Part shown: in pieces, positions 8,017 through 16,445 of the stretch
Layout of the letters: each line of letters opens with the position of its first letter
How positions within the stretch are numbered: position 1 is the first letter of the stretch
Source: CAWEQW01 sp963811365
Lineage (GTDB): Bacteria > Actinomycetota > Actinomycetes > Propionibacteriales > Nocardioidaceae
DNA length: 64,000 nt
Assembly: GCA_963811365.1 (NCBI GenBank)
Contig: CAWEQW010000014.1
Span: 62,001 to 126,000 of the forward strand
Direction: 5' to 3'
The notes under the pieces: model-generated
What the model was told of the DNA's origin: nothing
The model's database searches: none
Seen by the model: the letters and a program-made list of their open reading frames with translations, nothing else
Position numbers and translations under genes: made by a program

Positions 8017-8060
8017 TCCAGGGTCGGGCCGGACGCCCCGTCGCGTCCGACGTCCCTGGA
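8017..8060 (-). promoter_or_regulatory. two-tier hairpin overlapping the PRODH ribosome-binding site
   Basis: Two nested perfect 7-bp stems: outer TCCAGGG/CCCTGGA (8017-8023 with 8054-8060) and inner CGGACGC/GCGTCCG (8030-8036 with 8043-8049). In the minus-strand mRNA the 3' outer arm contains the GGA of the GGAGGG Shine-Dalgarno of proline dehydrogenase. It could terminate the upstream isomerase transcript, hide the ribosome site, or both. Only the pairing is seen; function is inferred. Confidence 0.45.
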
Positions 8061-8078
8061 AGGCTACGCCGTGGCGGG

Positions 8079-8864
8079 TCAGCGCGCGCCGGGAGCGGAG
8101 GCGAAGTTCAGCCGGGTATAGGCGAGCGCCTCGACGAGGTCGAGCTCCCGGGCCTCGCGGTCGGCGGCCTTGCGGGTGTTGATCTCCAGCACGATGTGAC
8201 CGTCGAAGACCGTGTCCGCGAGGTGCTCGAGCAGGGCGGCCACCGGCTGGGTGCCCCGGCCCGGCACGAGGTGCTCGTCCTTGGCCGACCCCGTGCCGTC
8301 GGTCATGTGGATGTGCCGGAGCCGGTCCCCGAGCTCACGGGCCATGGCCACCGGGTCCGACCGCGACACCGCGGAGTGCGAGAGGTCGAGGGTGGTGTTC
8401 GCGTAGCTCTGCTCCGCGGGGTTCCAGCCGGGGACGTAGACCTGCATCTCCCGGCGCGAGGCCCGCCACGGGTACATGTTCTCGACCGCGAAGGCGATCC
8501 CGGTGCGCTCCTCGAGCTGGGCGATCCCGTCGACGAACCGCCGGGCGTAGTCGCGCTGCCACCGGAACGGCGGGTGCACCACCACGACGTCGGCGCCCAC
8601 GACCCGGGCCATCTCGGCGCTGCGCTCGAGCTTCCCCCACGGCTCGACGCCCCAGACCCGCTGGGTGATCAGCAGGCACGGCGCGTGCACCGAGCAGACC
8701 CGCATCTGGTGGTAGTCCGCCAGGTGCCGGACGGCGTCCACCTCTTGGCTGGAGGGGTCGATGCCGACCATGACCTCCACTGCGTCGTATCCCAGGCGGG
8801 AGGCCAGCTCGAAGCCGGTGGCCGTCGACTCGGGGTAGACCGAGGCAGTGGAGAGGCCGATCAC
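8079..8864 (-). CDS. sugar phosphate isomerase/epimerase-like TIM-barrel protein (Rv0498 type)
   Basis: A 261-residue protein of the AP-endonuclease-2/xylose-isomerase-like TIM-barrel family. The family metal-binding pattern can be followed: VEVMVG, VHAP, VVVHPPFRWQ, FAVENM with the metal Glu, LDLSH, HIHMTDG and VLEINTR. It agrees closely with Rv0498, which sits in the same order relative to proC and the Ppx-type phosphatase. Length is normal. The substrate is unknown. The start is GTG at 8864, with TACCCT exactly 6 nt before it and no well-placed Shine-Dalgarno, so it is probably leaderless. Confidence 0.85.
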   Translation of the reverse strand: MIGLSTASVYPESTATGFELASRLGYDAVEVMVGIDPSSQEVDAVRHLADYHQMRVCSVHAPCLLITQRVWGVEPWGKLERSAEMARVVGADVVVVHPPFRWQRDYARRFVDGIAQLEERTGIAFAVENMYPWRASRREMQVYVPGWNPAEQSYANTTLDLSHSAVSRSDPVAMARELGDRLRHIHMTDGTGSAKDEHLVPGRGTQPVAALLEHLADTVFDGHIVLEINTRKAADREARELDLVEALAYTRLNFASAPGAR

Positions 8865-8870
8865 GCCTCA

Positions 8871-8876
8871 AGGGTA
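8871..8876 (-). promoter_or_regulatory. leaderless -10 element of the isomerase-like gene (TACCCT)
   Basis: TACCCT sits 6 nt upstream of the GTG at 8864, in the 22-bp gap after the Ppx/GppA stop codon. Confidence 0.5.
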
Positions 8877-8886
8877 GGGCCCGGCG

Positions 8887-9822
8887 CTAACCGAGGATGC
8901 TGATCCCGTCCAGCCGCTCCAGGATGACCCCCTCGCGCAGCGCCCACGGACAGACCTCCAGCACCGGCAGCTCGAAGAGGTCCATCACCGCGTCGGCGAC
9001 CAGCGCGCCCGCGAGCAGCTGCCGCGCGCGACCGACCGAGACACCTGGAAGGGTGGCCCGCTCGGCCGCCGTCATCGTCTCCAGCCGCGGGATGATCTCG
9101 GCGAGCGCGTCGGCCGACAGCACCCGGCGCAGCGCCATCCCCGCACCGGAGGGCGCCGCCCCGCAGACCCGGGCGAGCGAGCGGAACGTCTTCGAGGTGG
9201 CCACCGCGTGGTCGGCCGGGCCGCCCCGCAGCACCAGCCCCGCCTTGCGCGCGACCTCGGCGCGGACGTGCCTTCGCGCCGCCCGGACGACGGTCCCGTC
9301 GGGCGGGTCACCGGGCAGCCAGTCGCGGGTCAGCCGGCCGGCGCCGAGAGGCAGCGACTCGGCCAGGTCCGGCGCCTCGTCGGCACCGGCCGCGACCTCC
9401 AGCGACCCGCCGCCGATGTCGAACACCCACAGCCGGCCCGCGGACCAGCCGAACCAGCGGCGTACCGCCAGGAAGGTCAGCCGGGCCTCGTCCTCGCCGG
9501 GCAGCACGGCGATCTCCATGCCCGTCCGCTCCCGGACGTGGGCCAGGACCTCCTCCGAGTTGGCCGCGTCCCGCACCGCGCTGGTGGCGAAGCCGAGCAT
9601 CTCCCCACAGCCCTTGTCCTCGGCGACCACCAGCGCCGAGGCCACGAACGACACCAGCGACTCGACGCCCTCCGGCGTGACCGCTCCGTTCTGGTCGAGG
9701 TGCTCGGCGAGCCGGAGCGGCTCCTTGTGGGAGTACGCCGGCAGCGGCGCCGCCCCGCCGCGGGCGTCGACGACGAGCAGGTGACCGGTGTTGGACCCGA
9801 TGTCGAGCACGCCCAGCCTCAT
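8887..9822 (-). CDS. Ppx/GppA family phosphatase (exopolyphosphatase, Rv0496 type)
   Basis: A 311-residue actin-like ATPase-fold phosphatase. LGVLDIGSNTGHLLV is the phosphate-1 loop, FDIGGGSLEV the phosphate-2 loop, and ATSAVRDAANSEEV and LPGEDEARLTFLAV are the conserved catalytic region. It lacks the C-terminal HD extension of E. coli Ppx, like short mycobacterial Ppx1. Expected reaction: release of phosphate from polyphosphate ends or pppGpp. The start was set at 9822 because the family begins MRLGVLDIGSN. The long open frame upstream is antisense to the next gene. TATTTT lies 6 nt before the ATG. Confidence 0.9.
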   Translation of the reverse strand: MRLGVLDIGSNTGHLLVVDARGGAAPLPAYSHKEPLRLAEHLDQNGAVTPEGVESLVSFVASALVVAEDKGCGEMLGFATSAVRDAANSEEVLAHVRERTGMEIAVLPGEDEARLTFLAVRRWFGWSAGRLWVFDIGGGSLEVAAGADEAPDLAESLPLGAGRLTRDWLPGDPPDGTVVRAARRHVRAEVARKAGLVLRGGPADHAVATSKTFRSLARVCGAAPSGAGMALRRVLSADALAEIIPRLETMTAAERATLPGVSVGRARQLLAGALVADAVMDLFELPVLEVCPWALREGVILERLDGISILG

Positions 9823-9828
9823 GGCGGC

Positions 9829-9834
9829 AAAATA
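9829..9834 (-). promoter_or_regulatory. leaderless -10 element of the Ppx/GppA gene (TATTTT)
   Basis: TATTTT is 6 nt from the ATG at 9822. It is an AT-only hexamer in a very GC-rich setting, back to back with the promoter of the divergent gene. Confidence 0.6.
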
Positions 9835-9851
9835 CCGCTGGACCCGGCCCG

Positions 9852-9857
9852 TAGGGT
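9852..9857 (+). promoter_or_regulatory. leaderless -10 element of the Cys-rich protein gene (TAGGGT)
   Basis: TAGGGT is 7 nt upstream of the GTG at 9865. The start codons of this divergent pair are only 42 bp apart. Confidence 0.5.
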
Positions 9858-9864
9858 GGCCCCC

Positions 9865-10608
9865 GTGCCCGAAGTCGACCTGGTGTTTCCCCGCGCGTGG
9901 GTGGAGTTCCCCGACCCCGCCGACGCCTCCCAGGTGTTCCGCTGCGACCTGACGTGGCTCACCTCGAGCTGGATGTGCATCTTCGGCCAGGGCTGCCGGG
10001 GCATCTACGCCGACCGCCCCGAGGACGGGTGCTGCACACTCGGGGCGCACTTCTCCGACAAGGACGACGAGAGGCGGGTCAAGGGCTTCGTCAAGCGGCT
10101 CGACGCGACGAACTGGCAGCTCCACCACGCCGGCCGTGGCGGCCGCTGGGTCGAGACCGACGACGAGGGCGACCGCAAGACGGCTGTGCACGACGGCGCG
10201 TGCATCTTCCTGAACCGGCCCGGCTTCCCCGCCGGCGCGGGCTGCGCCCTGCACGGGCTGGCGCTGCGTGAGGGCCTGCACCCGTTGGAGGCCAAGCCCG
10301 ACGTCTGCTGGCAGCTCCCGATCCGCCGGTCGTTCCGCGAGGTGGAGCTCACCGACGGCACGTCGTACACCGAGGTGTCGATCGCCGAGTACGACCGCCG
10401 CGGCTGGGGCCCTGGCGGCCACGACCTCGACTGGTACTGCAGCGGGAACACCGAGGCGCACGTCGGCGCCGACCCGGTCTACGTCTCCAACGGCCCCGAG
10501 CTCGTCGAGCTCATGGGCCGGGCAGCGTACGACGAGCTGGTCGAGCACTGCGAGGCGCACCTCCGGTCCCGCTCGGCGCTGGCCCTGCACCCCGCCGATC
10601 CACGATGA
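9865..10608 (+). CDS. Cys-rich conserved actinobacterial protein (possible metal-binding, CxxC/DUF3109-like)
   Basis: A 247-residue soluble protein with no signal peptide or membrane segment. Cysteines cluster at about residues 27, 38, 44 and 56-57, with more in GACIF, GAGCALHG, DVCWQLP and WYCSGN. The pattern recalls zinc/iron-chelating CxxCxxCC-type proteins, but I cannot assign the family firmly. Its stop overlaps the ABC ATPase start (ATGA), so it is translationally coupled to the exporter. The GTG start is supported by TAGGGT 7 nt upstream, which also serves as a weak Shine-Dalgarno. No enzymatic role is claimed. Confidence 0.7.
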   Translation: MPEVDLVFPRAWVEFPDPADASQVFRCDLTWLTSSWMCIFGQGCRGIYADRPEDGCCTLGAHFSDKDDERRVKGFVKRLDATNWQLHHAGRGGRWVETDDEGDRKTAVHDGACIFLNRPGFPAGAGCALHGLALREGLHPLEAKPDVCWQLPIRRSFREVELTDGTSYTEVSIAEYDRRGWGPGGHDLDWYCSGNTEAHVGADPVYVSNGPELVELMGRAAYDELVEHCEAHLRSRSALALHPADPR

Positions 10609-11546
10609 CCGGGGTCGGCGGGACGCGGCGCCGACTCGAGTTCGACGCCATCTCCAAGCGGTACGGCGACCTGACCGCTCTCGACGCGATGTCCTTCGAC
10701 ATCGCCGCCGGAGAGGTCTTCGGCTTCGTGGGCAACAACGGCGCCGGCAAGACCACCGCGATGCGCATCGCGCTGGGCGTGCTCGACGCCGACAGCGGTG
10801 AGGTCCGGTGGGCCGGGCACCCGGTCACCTTCGAGACCCGCCGGCGCATCGGCTACATGCCCGAGGAGCGCGGCCTCTACCCGAAGATGCGCGTCGGCGA
10901 GCAGCTGACCTACCTCGCCCGGCTGCACGGGCTGAGCATCGCCGAGGCGACCGAGCGCACCCGGCGGTGGGCCGAGCGGCTCGGCGTCGAGGCCCGGCTC
11001 GCAGACGAGGTCCAGGCGCTGTCGCTGGGCAACCAGCAGCGGGTGCAGCTGGCCTCGGCGCTGGTGCACGACCCGGCGGTGCTCGTGCTCGACGAGCCGT
11101 TCTCCGGTCTCGACCCGGCCGCGGTGGAGGTGATGAGCCGCGTGCTGCGGGAGAAGGCGGACTCCGGGGTGCCGGTGCTGTTCTCGAGCCACCAGCTCGA
11201 CCTCGTCGAGCGGGTCTGCGACCGGGTCGGCATCGTCCAGGCCGGCCGGATGGTGGCCTGCGGGACGGTGCCAGAGCTGCGGGCGGGGGCCGGTGGCGCC
11301 GACCAGCTCGTCGTCGAGGTCGCCGGCGCCGGCACCGGGTGGTGCGCCACCGTTCGCGGCGCCCGCCTCGTGCACGCCGAGGGCGACCGGGCCCTGCTCG
11401 AGCTGGCGCCGCGGGCCGACGACCAACAGGTGCTCGAGGCGGCGCTCGCGGCAGGTCCGGTCCGCGAGTTCGGACGACGTCGGCCACCGCTGACCGAGCT
11501 CTACCGGCACGTGGTCGGCGCCGAGGCGAGGGGAGGACGCACATGA
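10605..11546 (+). CDS. ABC transporter ATP-binding protein (NatA-like, ABC-2 exporter)
   Basis: A 313-residue ATPase. Walker A GNNGAGKT is at about 43-50, the signature is a variant (LSLGNQQR instead of LSGGQ), Walker B/D-loop reads VLVLDEPFSGLD, and the switch His is in SSHQLD. The C-terminal 80 residues are a DUF4162-like extension typical of drug or Na+ efflux ABC-2 systems. It overlaps the genes on both sides by 4 bp (ATGA at each end), so the three genes form a coupled operon. The exported substrate is unknown. Confidence 0.9.
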   Translation: MTGVGGTRRRLEFDAISKRYGDLTALDAMSFDIAAGEVFGFVGNNGAGKTTAMRIALGVLDADSGEVRWAGHPVTFETRRRIGYMPEERGLYPKMRVGEQLTYLARLHGLSIAEATERTRRWAERLGVEARLADEVQALSLGNQQRVQLASALVHDPAVLVLDEPFSGLDPAAVEVMSRVLREKADSGVPVLFSSHQLDLVERVCDRVGIVQAGRMVACGTVPELRAGAGGADQLVVEVAGAGTGWCATVRGARLVHAEGDRALLELAPRADDQQVLEAALAAGPVREFGRRRPPLTELYRHVVGAEARGGRT

Positions 11547-12763
11547 CGGGCGAGGAGCCGGGCGGCGTGCGGCTGGCCAGCAGCACGGCGGTGCGGCTGG
11601 TGGCCGACCGGGAGATCCGCACCCGGCTGCGCTCACGGGCCTACCGGATCACCACCGGCGTGCTCGTCGTGCTCGTGGTCGGGTTCGCCCTCGTGATGAA
11701 GGTCGTGGCCGCGAGCGACTCGCCGGCCGAGGTCGGGTTCGTCCCGGCGGCGGGCTCCCTGGCCGCCACGACGGTCGCGGCGGCGCGTGGCAGCGGCCAG
11801 CACGTCGACATGGTCCCGGTCGACAGCGCGGCCGCAGGGCGGGCGATGGTGTCGGCCGGGGACCTGGACGCGCTCGTGCTGGGCATCCGCGGCACCCGCC
11901 TCGACGTCGTCGTCGAGAAGAAGCTGGGCGACGGCCTTCGCGCCGTGCTGACCGGTGCTGCCGAGCGGACCGCGCTGGACCGCCAGATCAGCGACCTCGG
12001 TGGCGACCCGGCCCGGGTGTCCGCCCAGGTCGCCGGCGCCTCGGTCGCGGTCTCGTCGTTGCACCCGCCCCAGAAGTTCGACCCGCAGCGGCTCGCCGTC
12101 GGCAGCATCGCGGGGATCCTGATCTACCTGGCCCTCGTCGCGACCGGGCAGAGCGTGGCGCAGGGAGTCGTCGAGGAGAAGTCCAGCCGAGTCGTCGAGC
12201 TGCTGCTGTCGACCATCCGGCCGTGGGAGCTGATGGCCGGCAAGGTCGTCGGGATCGGCCTGGTCGGGCTGCTGCAGGTGGCGCTCGTGGGCGCGGCGGG
12301 GCTGGCGGCCGGGCGCGCGACCGGGTCCCTGACGCTGTCGGTCTCGGCCACGGCGGGGGTGCTGGGCTGGCTGGTGCTCTGGTTCGTACTGGGGTTCACG
12401 CTGTTCGCGCTGGTGTTCGCGGCCCTCGGCGCCCTGGTGTCGCGTCAGGAGGACGTCGGTGGCGTGGTGGCGCCCGCGATGATGTTCCTGGTGCTGGGCT
12501 ACGTGGTCGGGATCTCGGTGCTGCCGGCCGCGCCGGACAACACGGCGGTGGCGCTGATGTCGCTGCTGCCGGTGTTCTCCCCGACCCTGATGCCGATGCG
12601 GCTGGCGATGGGCGCCGTACCGCTGTGGCAGGTCCTGGTCTCGCTGCTGCTGGCGCTGGCCATGATCCCCGCGCTCGTCGCGGTGGCCGGGCGGATGTAC
12701 CGCAACGGCGTCGTGCGCACCGGGACCCGGGTGCGGTTGCGGGAGGCGGTCCGCCGCGGCTGA
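11543..12763 (+). CDS. ABC-2 type transporter permease (NatB-like)
   Basis: A 406-residue membrane protein. One N-terminal TM segment (about 35-55) is followed by a roughly 140-residue extracytoplasmic domain and a C-terminal bundle of about five TM segments. Between them is EEKSSRVVELLLSTIRPWELMAGKVVG, split here only by the text: the EKSSRVVELLL core is the hallmark of NatB/YhaP-type ABC-2 permeases. GGGGAGG precedes the ATG at 11543. It works with the ATPase encoded just upstream; substrate unknown. Confidence 0.9.
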   Translation: MTGEEPGGVRLASSTAVRLVADREIRTRLRSRAYRITTGVLVVLVVGFALVMKVVAASDSPAEVGFVPAAGSLAATTVAAARGSGQHVDMVPVDSAAAGRAMVSAGDLDALVLGIRGTRLDVVVEKKLGDGLRAVLTGAAERTALDRQISDLGGDPARVSAQVAGASVAVSSLHPPQKFDPQRLAVGSIAGILIYLALVATGQSVAQGVVEEKSSRVVELLLSTIRPWELMAGKVVGIGLVGLLQVALVGAAGLAAGRATGSLTLSVSATAGVLGWLVLWFVLGFTLFALVFAALGALVSRQEDVGGVVAPAMMFLVLGYVVGISVLPAAPDNTAVALMSLLPVFSPTLMPMRLAMGAVPLWQVLVSLLLALAMIPALVAVAGRMYRNGVVRTGTRVRLREAVRRG

Positions 12764-12833
12764 CCGCGGTCGTTGCCCGCTCGGCGCAGTCTCGGGTCGG
12801 TGGCCGGCGGCGTCGGCCTCTCGGCAGGCCCGG

Positions 12834-14927
12834 TCAGCCCCGGTCGGCCGCCTTCTCCCGCATCTTCTGGGCGATGTTGTCCGGCATCGGCTCGTAGCGG
12901 GCGAACGTCCTGCTGAACGACGCGGTCCCGTGCGAGAACGCCCGGAGGTCGACGGCGTACCGCACGATCTCGACCTGCGGCACCTCGGCCCGCACCAGCG
13001 TGCGGTCGCTGCCCACCGGCTCGCTGCCGAGCACCCGGCCACGCCGGCCCGAGAGGTCGCTCATCACCGCGCCGACCAGGTCGTCGGGCACGAGCACGTC
13101 GATCTGGTCGACCGGCTCCAGGAGCGCGACGCGGGTGGCGGCGGCAGCCTCTCGCAGCGCCAGGGCACCAGCTGTCTGGAACGCCATGTCGGAGGAGTCC
13201 ACGGCGTGCGCCTTGCCGTCGGTGAGGGTCACCCGGATGTCGACCACCGGGTAGCCGGCTGCCACGCCCTTCTCCATCTGGGCGCGCACGCCCTTCTCCA
13301 CGCTCGGGATGAACTGCCGCGGCACCGCGCCGCCGACGACCTTGTCGACGAACTCCAGGCCCGAGCCGCCGGGGAGCGGGGCGACCGTGATGTCGCACAC
13401 CGCGAACTGGCCGTGCCCGCCGGACTGCTTGACGTGGCGGCCGTGCCCGGAGGCGGTGCCTGCGAAGGTCTCCCGCAGCGGCACGCGAAGCTCGACCTGG
13501 TCGACCGTGGCGCCGTAGCGGTTCGCGAGCCGGTCGAGGAGCACGTCGGCGTGCGCCTCGCCCAGGCACCACAGCACGATCTGGTGGGTCTCGGCGTTGT
13601 GCTCGATGCGCAGCGTCGGGTCCTCCGCGGCGAGCCGCTGGAGGCCCTGGGAGAGCTTGTCCTCGTCGGCCTTGGCGCGGGCCTCGATGGCCAGCGGCAG
13701 CAGCGGCTCCGGCATCGTCCACGGCTTCAGGACGAGCGGCTGCTCCTTGTCGGAGAGCGTGTCCCCGGTCTCGGCGCGGCTCAGCCGGCCGATGGCGCAC
13801 AGGTCACCGGCGATCACCGCGTCGGTGGGACGCTGCTTGTTGCCCAGCGGAGTCGACAGGGAGCCGATGCGCTCGTCCTCGTCGTGGTCCTCGTGGCTGA
13901 ACTCGTTGCCGAAGAACGACGAGAAGTGTCCCGAGACGTGCACGGTCTGGTCGGGGCGGATGGTCCCGGAGAACACCCGGACCAGGCTGACCCGTCCGAC
14001 GTACGGGTCCGACGTCGTCTTGACGACCTCGGCCACCAGCGGACCGGCCGGGTCGCAGCCGAGAGAAGGTCCGCTCTTGCCCTGCGGGGTGAAGACCTCG
14101 GGCAGCGGGTGCTCGAGCGGCGACGGGAAGCCGGCCACCACGAGGTCGAGCAGCTCGCGGGCGCCGACGCCTGTCGAGGAGTCCACCGGGATCACCGGGT
14201 AGAACGACCCACGGGCCACGGCGCGCTCGAGGTCCTCGACGAGCAGCTTGCGGTCGATGTCCTCCCCGCCGATGTAGCGCTCCATCAGGGTCTCGTCCTC
14301 GGACTCCTCGATCACGCCCTCGATCAGCGCACCCCGCTGCTCGTCGTGGGTGTGGTCGCCGGTCAGCAGGCCGACCAGCGCGTCGCGCTCGTGGAGGTAG
14401 ACCGGCAGCACCCGGTCGCCGAAAGCATCCTGCGCCTGGGCCACCACGCCGTCGTAGTCGGCGCGGGCGTGGTCGAGCTTGGTGATCACCACCGCGCGGG
14501 GCATCCCGACCTCGGCGCACTCGCGCCAGATCGTCTTGGTCGGCTCGTCCACGCCCTCGTTCGCGGCGATCACGAACATCGCGCAGTCGGCGGCCCGCAG
14601 CCCGGCCCGCAGCTCGCCGACGAAGTCCGCGTACCCCGGCGCGTCGAGGAGGTTGATCTTGACTCCATCGTGGAGGACCGGCGCCAGGCTCAGCCCCACG
14701 GAGCGCTGCTGGCGGTGCTCGGCCTCGTCGTTGTCGCAGACCGTGGTGCCGTCAAGGGTGCTGCCCGCCCGGTTAAGCACACCGGCCGAGACGAGGAGCG
14801 TCTCGACCAGCGTCGTCTTGCCCGAACCCGCAGGGCCCACCAGGACCACGTTGCGGATCGCATCAGCCCGGTCCACCGCCGGGCCGGCCTCCTTGCCAAC
14901 TGTGCTCACCGAGCTCTTGCCAGCCAC
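12834..14927 (-). CDS. elongation factor G-like GTPase (EF-G2 / FusA2 type)
   Basis: A 697-residue translational GTPase. The P-loop GPAGSGKT is at about 31-38, G3 is DAPGYADF and G4 is ITKLDH (TKxD in place of NKxD), followed by domains II-V with the EF-G order and GxVMSDLSGRRG near the C-terminus. Differences from housekeeping EF-G (TKLD, shortened switch I region) and similarity to mycobacterial FusA2 (Rv0120c) make a paralogue likely. EF-G2 function in actinobacteria is poorly defined. The GTG at 14927 is preceded by a perfect AAGGAGG at 6-nt spacing. A longer upstream frame is not supported. Confidence 0.88.
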   Translation of the reverse strand: MAGKSSVSTVGKEAGPAVDRADAIRNVVLVGPAGSGKTTLVETLLVSAGVLNRAGSTLDGTTVCDNDEAEHRQQRSVGLSLAPVLHDGVKINLLDAPGYADFVGELRAGLRAADCAMFVIAANEGVDEPTKTIWRECAEVGMPRAVVITKLDHARADYDGVVAQAQDAFGDRVLPVYLHERDALVGLLTGDHTHDEQRGALIEGVIEESEDETLMERYIGGEDIDRKLLVEDLERAVARGSFYPVIPVDSSTGVGARELLDLVVAGFPSPLEHPLPEVFTPQGKSGPSLGCDPAGPLVAEVVKTTSDPYVGRVSLVRVFSGTIRPDQTVHVSGHFSSFFGNEFSHEDHDEDERIGSLSTPLGNKQRPTDAVIAGDLCAIGRLSRAETGDTLSDKEQPLVLKPWTMPEPLLPLAIEARAKADEDKLSQGLQRLAAEDPTLRIEHNAETHQIVLWCLGEAHADVLLDRLANRYGATVDQVELRVPLRETFAGTASGHGRHVKQSGGHGQFAVCDITVAPLPGGSGLEFVDKVVGGAVPRQFIPSVEKGVRAQMEKGVAAGYPVVDIRVTLTDGKAHAVDSSDMAFQTAGALALREAAAATRVALLEPVDQIDVLVPDDLVGAVMSDLSGRRGRVLGSEPVGSDRTLVRAEVPQVEIVRYAVDLRAFSHGTASFSRTFARYEPMPDNIAQKMREKAADRG

Positions 14928-14944
14928 TGTGTGCCTCCTTGCCA

Positions 14945-14957
14945 CAGAACGGTTCTG
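14945..14957. promoter_or_regulatory. palindrome upstream of the EF-G2 gene
   Basis: CAGAAC-G-GTTCTG is a perfect 6+1+6 palindrome about 18 bp from the EF-G2 start, in the 166-bp divergent region shared with the glyoxalase-fold gene. It could be an operator; no regulator is identified. Confidence 0.3.
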
Positions 14958-15093
14958 GCTCACATTCGTCCATCCGGGGGCGCAGCACAAGGGCCCAACG
15001 TCTCCCGCTGCCAGGGGCGCCCGGGGTCGCGGGAGCCCTTGAACGCGACCCCGCCGTCGGTGCCGCGCTCCGCGCTGGGCGAGAATGCTGTGC

Positions 15094-15732
15094 ATGCGCC
15101 TGGACCACCTCTCGTACGCCGCCGGCCTCGACGGGCTCGAGGGCACCGCCCACCGCATCGGTGAGCTGCTCGGCGAGGAGTTCGCCGACGGTGGCGTGCA
15201 TCCCCGCTTCGGCACCCGGAACATGACCCTGCCGCTCACCGCCGGCACCTACCTGGAGGTCGTGACGGTGCTCGACCACCCCGCCTCCGACAAGGCCCCG
15301 TTCGGCCAGGCCGTCCGGGCTCGCTCGCAGCTCGGCGGCGGCTGGCTCGGCTGGGTGGTGGCCGTCGACGACATCGCGAAGATCGAGGAGCGTCTCGGTC
15401 GCGAGTCCGTGCAGGGCAACCGGCACCGTCCGGACGGCTACGAGCTGCGCTGGCGCCAGATCGGGGTCCAGGGTCTGCAGGCAGACCCACAGCTACCGTT
15501 CTTCGTGGAGTGGCAGTCGCCGGCCGAGGAGCACCCCAGCCGGGGCGCCAGCGGGCGGGTGCACCTCGACACCCTCGAGATCGCCGGTGACCCGCACCGG
15601 GTCAGCGACTGGCTCGGCAACTCCGTGGAGGGGCCGCTGGAGGACGTCGACGTCGACTGGGTGGCGCCGCACGGCACCCCGGGCGTGGTCGCGGCCGACT
15701 TCAGCACGCCGCGCGGCCTGGTCCGCATCTGA
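15094..15732 (+). CDS. glyoxalase-like (VOC-fold) domain protein
   Basis: A 212-residue protein with two beta-alpha-beta modules. The start LDHLSYAAGLDG and the GTRNMTLPLTAGTYLEVVTVLD block match the glyoxalase-like PF13468 group. A second half with LDTLEIAGDPHRVSDWLG completes the fold. Function is unassigned; these proteins are usually cytoplasmic and bind a metal or small molecule. I chose ATG 15094 over ATG 15085 by similarity; neither has a good Shine-Dalgarno. It is followed 13 bp later by a methyltransferase gene, so the two probably form an operon. Confidence 0.75.
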   Translation: MRLDHLSYAAGLDGLEGTAHRIGELLGEEFADGGVHPRFGTRNMTLPLTAGTYLEVVTVLDHPASDKAPFGQAVRARSQLGGGWLGWVVAVDDIAKIEERLGRESVQGNRHRPDGYELRWRQIGVQGLQADPQLPFFVEWQSPAEEHPSRGASGRVHLDTLEIAGDPHRVSDWLGNSVEGPLEDVDVDWVAPHGTPGVVAADFSTPRGLVRI

Positions 15733-15745
15733 GGGGCGCGGGCCG

Positions 15746-16438
15746 ATGACCGTCGTCGGCGCGGTCCCGAGCCCGAACATCTGGCGGCATCCCCAGACCT
15801 ACGAGCTCGAGAACCGGGCGGTCGACCCGGACGGCCGGATCGAGCAGGCGATGCGGGAGCTGCACGACTGGAGCGGCCTCGACCTCCTCGACGTCGGCTG
15901 CGGCAGCGGCTTCCACCTCCCCCGCTGGGCGGCCGAAGCAGGGTCGGTGGTCGGCGTCGAGCCGCATCCCGACCTCGCCGCGATCGCCCGGCGCCGTACC
16001 GCCCGGCTGCCGGCGGTGCGGGTGCTGGAGGGCACCGCCCAGCGGCTGCCGCTGCCGGACCGGTCGGTCGACGTGGTGCAGGCCCGGTGGGCGTACTTCT
16101 TCGGGCCCGGCTGCGAGCCCGGGCTGCGAGAGCTCGAGCGGGTGGTACGCCGGGGCGGCACCGTGTTCGTGGTCGACAACGACGCCACCCGCAGTACCTT
16201 CGGGTCCTGGTTCCGACGGGCGCACCCCGACCTCGACCCGGAGGTGGTGGAGCGGTTCTGGTCGGTGCACGGGTGGACCCGCCGGCCCCTGGACGTCTGC
16301 TGGCGGTTCGAGGAGCGCGCCGACCTCGAGGCGGTGGTGCGCATCGAGCTGCCGCCCGACGTCGCCGACCGGGCGCTCACCGGACAGCCGGGGCTCGAGG
16401 TGGACTACGCGGTCAACCTCTGGTGGAAGCGCTTCTGA
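15746..16438 (+). CDS. class I SAM-dependent methyltransferase
   Basis: A 230-residue Methyltransf_11-type enzyme. Motif I LDVGCGSGFHLPR is at about residues 47-59, the acidic end of beta-2 reads VGVEPHPD, and the post-I/II region DRSVDVVQARWAYFF and LERVVRRGGTVFVVDND follow. The N-terminal NIWRHPQTYELENRAVDP is a conserved cap seen in several actinobacterial proteins of unknown substrate. Cytoplasmic. Probably co-transcribed with the glyoxalase-fold gene. It converges with the LacI gene, with only 7 bp between stops. Confidence 0.8.
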   Translation: MTVVGAVPSPNIWRHPQTYELENRAVDPDGRIEQAMRELHDWSGLDLLDVGCGSGFHLPRWAAEAGSVVGVEPHPDLAAIARRRTARLPAVRVLEGTAQRLPLPDRSVDVVQARWAYFFGPGCEPGLRELERVVRRGGTVFVVDNDATRSTFGSWFRRAHPDLDPEVVERFWSVHGWTRRPLDVCWRFEERADLEAVVRIELPPDVADRALTGQPGLEVDYAVNLWWKRF

Positions 16439-16445
16439 GCCACGC

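Noticed and set aside
6309..8903. 864-codon + strand open frame over proC, PRODH and the isomerase-like gene
   Set aside because: Antisense shadow of three well-recognised minus-strand genes, with no supporting start or domain.
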